A stretch of 64,000 bases of DNA, taken from positions 186,001 to 250,000 of the forward strand of contig CAVSZA010000014.1 of the NCBI GenBank assembly GCA_963732095.1. Direction: 5' to 3'. Source of the DNA: AP-15 sp963732095. Its GTDB lineage: Bacteria > Pseudomonadota > Alphaproteobacteria > ATCC43930 > CGMCC-115725. The translations under genes and the position numbers were made by a program. Of this stretch, positions 59,757 to 64,000 are shown one piece after another (positions within the stretch are counted from its first letter, which is position 1; every line of letters starts with the position of its first letter). The notes beneath the pieces are model-generated. The model was not told the origin of the DNA, did not search any database, and saw only the letters and a list, made by a program, of their open reading frames with translations.

Positions 59757-60506
59757 TCAAAACCCGACCTTTAGGGCCGCAACGGTTCCGCCGAAATAGG
59801 CCTGGGGCTCGGAGGGTTGCGCCCCGAGGGCGTGCTCCATGCGCCCTACGCATCGATCGGTTCCATCGGACACCGAGCGCCACGTCGCCGCTTGCGGCAA
59901 GACCCCGAGCAGGCATTCGTCAAAGAAGTTGTAGGTGCGGTGGGCTTGACAGCCGAAAGATGGACGGTCTCCGCGGGCGGCGGTCAGGATAATGCGATTG
60001 GATCTCGCCATCTTTCCTGTTGCAAAGCTGCCGCTGTAACAGGCCGAGACGATCACGACGGTGGGTACCGCGGCGCAGCCTCGCGACAACGCGCGGGCGA
60101 GCTCGTCCGGAGTAAGTGCCCGGTTCGAACGAGCGAGCCATACACCGCTGCCGCGCTCGCCGTGCGAGGTGAGAAAAATCAGGCACTGGTCCCCCGGCCG
60201 GGCCGGCAGGTCGGCGATCCGCCGCAACAGAACTTCGGCGGTGGCGGGTTCGGTGCCGGCGGCGAGCTCGGCGGCGCTGGCGCTGAGCCGATGGATGTTG
60301 CCTGCCGGGATGCCGGCCGCGGCGAGCCGCCGGCCCATTTCATGAGCCGCATTATCGAATACCGGTTCGGCATCGTCTCCCGCGGCGAGCACGACTTGCC
60401 AAGTCCCGGATCCGCCGGCCGCGCCGGCCGGCGCGGCGCTCGACCAGCCGAGCGCTCCGAGAAGCAGCATCGAGCGAAGAAGGTGGGCACATATCCTCAA
60501 TTTCAT
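59757..60506 (-). CDS. Caspase-fold peptidase C13 family protein, exported
   Basis: A 249-residue protein. The signal peptide (LLRSMLLLGALGWSSAAPAGA) is followed by a legumain-like caspase fold. The catalytic His is in IFLTSHGERGSG and the Cys in VVIVSACYSGSF, with an RGDRPSFGC region downstream. The start at 60506 is chosen for the best signal peptide; two earlier ATGs are possible. Substrate unknown; in bacteria such enzymes often cleave surface proteins. Divergent from the pterin dehydratase gene, with 80 bases between. Confidence 0.88.
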   Translation of the reverse strand: MKLRICAHLLRSMLLLGALGWSSAAPAGAAGGSGTWQVVLAAGDDAEPVFDNAAHEMGRRLAAAGIPAGNIHRLSASAAELAAGTEPATAEVLLRRIADLPARPGDQCLIFLTSHGERGSGVWLARSNRALTPDELARALSRGCAAVPTVVIVSACYSGSFATGKMARSNRIILTAARGDRPSFGCQAHRTYNFFDECLLGVLPQAATWRSVSDGTDRCVGRMEHALGAQPSEPQAYFGGTVAALKVGF

Positions 60507-60586
60507 CGGACAGCGTCTCGTAAAGAAGCACCGCGGCATGGTGGCGCGTGTCGTGCTATCCTGCCGCAAATCGAGGAGATCATGAG

Positions 60587-60934
60587 ATGCCGGTATTACT
60601 CGCCGAAAAGAGTTGCACGCCGTGCCGCGGCGGCATACCGCCGCTGACCGAACAGGAAGCCGCAGCCTATCATGCGCAAGCGCCTGACTGGGCGCTTCTC
60701 GATGAGGCCAGGCGGATCGAGCGAACCTATCGGTTCAAGAACTTCGCCGAAGCCTTCAGATTTGTCGAGCACGCGGGCGCGCTCGCCGAAGCTGAAGGAC
60801 ACCATCCCGATATCGGTTTCGGCTGGGGTTACGCGAGGGTCTCGCTGCACACCAAGAAGATCAAGGGGCTGCACGAGAACGATTTCATCATGGCGGCAAA
60901 GCTCGATCGAATCGCAGCCGAGAGCGCATCCTAA
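60587..60934 (+). CDS. 4a-hydroxytetrahydrobiopterin dehydratase (PCD)
   Basis: A 115-residue pterin-carbinolamine dehydratase. It has FKNFAEAFRFVEHAGALAEAEGHHPDIGFGWGYARVSLHTKK, holding the catalytic histidines. It regenerates tetrahydrobiopterin-type cofactors. The ATG at 60587 is preceded by GAGGAG. The GYD gene follows. Confidence 0.93.
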   Translation: MPVLLAEKSCTPCRGGIPPLTEQEAAAYHAQAPDWALLDEARRIERTYRFKNFAEAFRFVEHAGALAEAEGHHPDIGFGWGYARVSLHTKKIKGLHENDFIMAAKLDRIAAESAS

Positions 60935-60965
60935 ATGTAGAGAAGATCAAGGGAGGAGGAGACCC

Positions 60966-61259
60966 ATGCCGACTTATATCATGCTCGCCAATTGGACCGA
61001 CCAGGGCGCCCAGAAGGTAAAGGACTCACCGCGCCGGCTAGAAACCGCCAAGAAGGCCCTGTTCGATATGGGGGGCGAGTTCAAGACCGTGTACATGACG
61101 CTCGGCGAATATGACCTCGTTGGCGTTTACGAAGCGCCCGACGATGCCGTGGCGGCCCGGTTCAGCCTGATGCTCGGAATGCTCGGCAGCGTGCGGACCA
61201 AGACCTTGAAGGCCTTCCCGGAGGCGGCCTATCGGGAGATCATCTCTTCGCTCGGGTAA
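60966..61259 (+). CDS. GYD-domain protein
   Basis: A 97-residue protein of the GYD family (YIMLANWTDQGAQKVKDSPRRLE, the GEYDLVGVYEAPDD motif, and LGMLGSVRTKTLKAFP). A perfect GGGAGGAGGA ribosome site precedes the ATG. Small dimeric ferredoxin-like fold of unknown function; it forms a likely unit with the PCD gene. Confidence 0.93.
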   Translation: MPTYIMLANWTDQGAQKVKDSPRRLETAKKALFDMGGEFKTVYMTLGEYDLVGVYEAPDDAVAARFSLMLGMLGSVRTKTLKAFPEAAYREIISSLG

Positions 61260-61481
61260 GAGAAGCCCGCCTCCGATCTCGGCGAGGCGTATCTTCCGGG
61301 CGAGCAGCCCAATATAACCTTTCGCACAATATCTTTCTGGACAAGCTACGAAAGGTTGAATATCCTTCTCGACAGAGGCGCCGCGGCGGCCTTGGACGGC
61401 TGATAACAAAGCAAAAAATGCCGGACTGGCGGTTGGGCGAGCGGGCTTCCGCGCAGAATTGCGCGACCGGGAGGATGGGCT

Positions 61482-62168
61482 GTGGAGGTAAACGTCGCGC
61501 CGGACCAGGCTGTCGTTTCTAGCCGCGCCGGTCGGGGTATACGCATCCTGCTCGTATGGGGCGTGCGCTTCACCGGCGAATGCCTTGCCGAGCTCCTTGA
61601 ACGCGACCCCTCGGTGTCGGTCGTCGGGTTGTGCGCCGATCTCTTTGAGGCGGTGGCGCTGAGCGCGTCCATGCAGCCAGATATAGTATTATTGGATGGG
61701 AGAATGCCCGAAGGTGCGGCCGCAGCGAGGCGCGCTCTCGACGAAGCTCCCGGCATGCGCATTGTCGTCTCCTCGGTCAGCGAGACGGAGGACGACGTCG
61801 TTGCCTGGGCGGAGGCGGGGGTGATCGGCTACATCCCGAGAACTACACCGCTGTGCGATTTCATCCGCCTGATGATGGAAATCCATAGTGGCGAGCAGGT
61901 CTGCTCGGGCCGAGTTGCCGCCGGCCTGCTCCGGCGCATCGCTCACACCGCGAATGGAAGGGCCCGGCGCAGCGGGCTGGTTGCGATGCCCGCACTTACC
62001 AGACGCGAGCGCCAGACCGCCGAACTGATCAGGAGCGGGCTCACCGACAAGGAGATCGCTCGGCGGTTGAACATCAGCGTTGCGACGACGAAGTCACATG
62101 TTCATAACTTGCTCGGCAAGCTGAACGCGCGGCGTCGAACCGAGGTGGCTGAGTACTTGCGCAGGTAA
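61482..62168 (+). CDS. LuxR-type response regulator with degenerate receiver
   Basis: A 228-residue regulator. The receiver keeps the phospho-acceptor aspartate (DIVLLDGRMPEG) but has lost the acidic Mg-binding pair (ILLVWGVRFTGE where DDH is usual), and its switch Lys is Arg (GYIPRTTP). The C-terminal LuxR HTH is intact (LTRRERQTAELIRSGLTDKEIARRLNISVATTKSHVHNLLGKL). It may act without phosphorylation. GTG start at 61482; no kinase nearby. Confidence 0.9.
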   Translation: MEVNVAPDQAVVSSRAGRGIRILLVWGVRFTGECLAELLERDPSVSVVGLCADLFEAVALSASMQPDIVLLDGRMPEGAAAARRALDEAPGMRIVVSSVSETEDDVVAWAEAGVIGYIPRTTPLCDFIRLMMEIHSGEQVCSGRVAAGLLRRIAHTANGRARRSGLVAMPALTRRERQTAELIRSGLTDKEIARRLNISVATTKSHVHNLLGKLNARRRTEVAEYLRR

Positions 62169-62216
62169 GCCGGGTATCTACGCTACCGTCAGCAGGAAGT
62201 GCGGTCCGCCGGACCT

Positions 62217-62696
62217 TCAGATGCCGGTGCGGCCGCGGGCGATTTCGGCCTGTGCAACCTCTTGCGGGATCAACCACGCGTAGAACGTGTCGCGCACACA
62301 GTTTCTGCAGGCGCCGTCCCAACTTTGCGAAGAGAGGATCTTGATGTAGAGCTGTTGGCCGGGGGCGACATCGACATCCCTGTCTTGATTCAAATCCCGG
62401 TTATAACTCACCGGCGCGATGTGATAATGCCCGGGCGGAACGTCGCGATAAAATACGCTGCCGTTTGCGACAGACCCGTAATAGCTGCCATTCACGTCGA
62501 TATTCGCGAGATTGAGGCTCTCTGAGGGCAGCCAATTACGGTAAAACCAGATCCGCGCCTGGCCCGCCGGGACTGTGGATGCCGCGACCGCGACCTGAGC
62601 CGTCGCCGGCGGCTCGGCGCAGCCCGCCGCGATCAGTAGCAGGCCGCTCGCCCATAGCATCCTTTTTGGTGGTTGTGGAGTGGGTTCCCTCCTCAT
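62217..62696 (-). CDS. DUF2846-like lipoprotein
   Basis: A 159-residue lipoprotein. The signal peptide ends in the lipobox LLIAAGC (cysteine near residue 26). The core IWFYRNWLPSES, NIDVNGSYYGSVANGSVFYRDVPPG and QLYIKILSS is the beta-sandwich of DUF2846. Function unknown. Convergent with the LuxR regulator; the short space holds GGTCCG-c-CGGACC (62203-62215), a possible terminator. Confidence 0.85.
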   Translation of the reverse strand: MRREPTPQPPKRMLWASGLLLIAAGCAEPPATAQVAVAASTVPAGQARIWFYRNWLPSESLNLANIDVNGSYYGSVANGSVFYRDVPPGHYHIAPVSYNRDLNQDRDVDVAPGQQLYIKILSSQSWDGACRNCVRDTFYAWLIPQEVAQAEIARGRTGI

Positions 62697-62810
62697 CGGC
62701 TTCTCCCTCTTCTCACGCGCCCGTGAGCAGCCTGAGCCCTACGACTTGCCAAAACGGCATTTATTCCCGCAGGGTGGATATGCATCATCCTGTTGCGGTA
62801 TCAAGGTTTG

Positions 62811-64000
62811 ATGAACCGGAAGCAGCGGCGCGTCGAAGCCCGGCTGGGGCAGCAGGGTCGCGCAGCAGGTGGCGCGGCGGCGCCAATCGCCCGATGGTTC
62901 GGCGCGGCGCTCGCGCATCAGCGCGGAGGACGCGTGGCTGAGGCAGAGCGGGTGTGTTCTCAGATCCTGTCTGTCGCTCCCGGTCACGCGCAAACCCTTC
63001 ACCTGCTCGGTCTGGTCGAGCACCAGCGCGGGCGTTCCGACGAGGCGATCGAGCACATCCGCATGGCAATCATGCGAGACGGCCGGGACCCGGCCTTTCA
63101 CCACAATCTCGGCAACATCCTCAGAGCACTCGATCGGCTCGCCGAGGCCGTTAGTTGCTACGAGCGGACTCTCGCCCTCGCGCCGGCCTCGGTGGATACC
63201 CTCTACAATCTCGGCAATATATATCAGGACCTCGACCAGCCGGAGCGCGCCGCCGCTTATTTCGAGCGAGCGCTGCGCCTCAACCCGGAAGCGATCGAAT
63301 TACACAACAACCTCGGCACCGCGTTGCAGGATCTCGGCCGGCTCGACGAAGCGATCGGCTGCTATCGCAAGGCATTGGCGCTTCGGCCGGATCTTGTCGA
63401 GAGCCTCGACAACCTCGCTGGTGCGCTGCAAGCGCAAGGGAAGTGGAGCGCGGCGCAGGCCTGTTACGAGCGCGCGCTCGAGCTTCGGCCGGATCGTGTC
63501 GAGAGCCTTATCGGTCTCGGCGTCGTTTTGCGCGCCCAAGGCCGGCTGGAGGAAGCCGTCACCCGCTACCAGCGGGCTCTGGAATTGTCGCCTGACCATC
63601 CTGACGCGCGCAACAACCTGGGCGTCGCACTCGTCGATCTGGGGCGGCGGGAGGAGGCGGTCGCCCATCATAAAAAGGCGCTGGCGCTGGAGCCGGGTAG
63701 CGCCGAACTGCATTACAATCTCGGCGGCGCCCTCCAGCGTCAAGGCCTGTATGCCGAGGCGCTCGCCTGCTACGAGCGCGCGTTGGCCCTCAAACCCGAT
63801 TATGCCAAGGCGCATCTCAACCGCTCGCTCGCCCTGCTGCTGACCGGCGAACTCGACGAGGGCTGGCGGGATTATGAGTGGCGCTTTGCCGTCAACGTAT
63901 ACGACCGGCGTTTTGACCGGCCTCTATGGTCCGGCGAGCCCCTCGTCGGAGCGAGCATCTTGATCCACGCCGAGCAAGGGTTCGGGGACACGCTCCAATT
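62811..64000 (+). CDS. TPR protein with glycosyltransferase-like C-terminus (runs off window)
   Basis: The ATG at 62811 opens a frame to the window edge (at least 396 residues). Seven or so TPR units follow each other from about residue 45 to 340, each with N-L-G-x-x-L/x-x-x-A-x-x-x-Y-E-R-A-L pattern. Near residue 350 a new region begins (LLTGELDEGWRDYEWRF, RPLWSGEPLVGASILIHAEQGFGDTLQ), typical of TPR proteins with a C-terminal GT41/GT9-like domain. The end is outside the window. Confidence 0.9.
   Translation, partial: MNRKQRRVEARLGQQGRAAGGAAAPIARWFGAALAHQRGGRVAEAERVCSQILSVAPGHAQTLHLLGLVEHQRGRSDEAIEHIRMAIMRDGRDPAFHHNLGNILRALDRLAEAVSCYERTLALAPASVDTLYNLGNIYQDLDQPERAAAYFERALRLNPEAIELHNNLGTALQDLGRLDEAIGCYRKALALRPDLVESLDNLAGALQAQGKWSAAQACYERALELRPDRVESLIGLGVVLRAQGRLEEAVTRYQRALELSPDHPDARNNLGVALVDLGRREEAVAHHKKALALEPGSAELHYNLGGALQRQGLYAEALACYERALALKPDYAKAHLNRSLALLLTGELDEGWRDYEWRFAVNVYDRRFDRPLWSGEPLVGASILIHAEQGFGDTLQ

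Overview
The window is a high-GC chromosomal segment of an alphaproteobacterium. The best evidence is the order mnmG-rsmG-parA-parB with holA, lptE, leuS, a DUF3576 lipoprotein gene and a YggS gene, together with two ParB-binding (parS) palindromes. This is a partitioning locus, normally near the replication origin. DUF1127, dodecin, many two-domain metabolic genes and dispersed GC-rich palindromic repeats also fit Hyphomicrobiales or Rhodospirillales. The sequence alone does not fix the genus.

Layout. 1-2750: MocR-type regulator (cut by the window edge), DUF1127 protein, PhzF-like isomerase, acetyltransferase. 3040-6930: a patchwork island with lower GC, holding orphan genes, a wrecked serine recombinase, a decayed copy of the 3' end of a molybdoenzyme gene and a VapBC-type toxin-antitoxin pair. 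6910-14980: molybdopterin-binding oxidoreductase subunit, peptide-type ABC transporter parts (binding protein and two ATPases, no permeases), amidohydrolase, methionine sulfoxide reductase. 15060-19950: recN, ligA and a TonB-like gene. 20000-23600: a foreign-looking cluster of TIR-domain genes sharing an unusual N-terminal tag, ending in a TIR protein followed by a 13-unit TPR array, with one frameshift and one in-frame amber codon. 23930-31650: catabolic genes (hydantoinase/oxoprolinase pair, DUF1800/DUF1501 pair, acyl-CoA-dehydrogenase-like flavoprotein). 32535-35360: an AT-richer gene for a membrane-anchored NACHT ATPase with a helical-repeat C-terminus, a plausible defence protein. 36520-46750: housekeeping block. 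46930-50640: RibA, CDP-alcohol phosphatidyltransferase, dehydrogenase-like protein, PTPS-fold protein and a glycosyltransferase remnant, which look like a pterin-related pathway. 50640-64000: response regulators, sugar-active enzymes, two Hsp20 chaperones with a coupled third gene, a caspase-like peptidase, PCD, GYD and TPR proteins.

The most interesting material is the TIR/IGRD-tag/TPR cluster, the lone NACHT protein, the island flanked by two copies of a gene end, and repeats that have become part of coding sequences (TonB, MnmG, HyuB). Two frameshifts (leuS and the phosphatidyltransferase gene) are both single-base gains in short A/T runs. Because leuS is essential, sequencing error must be considered before any biological explanation.
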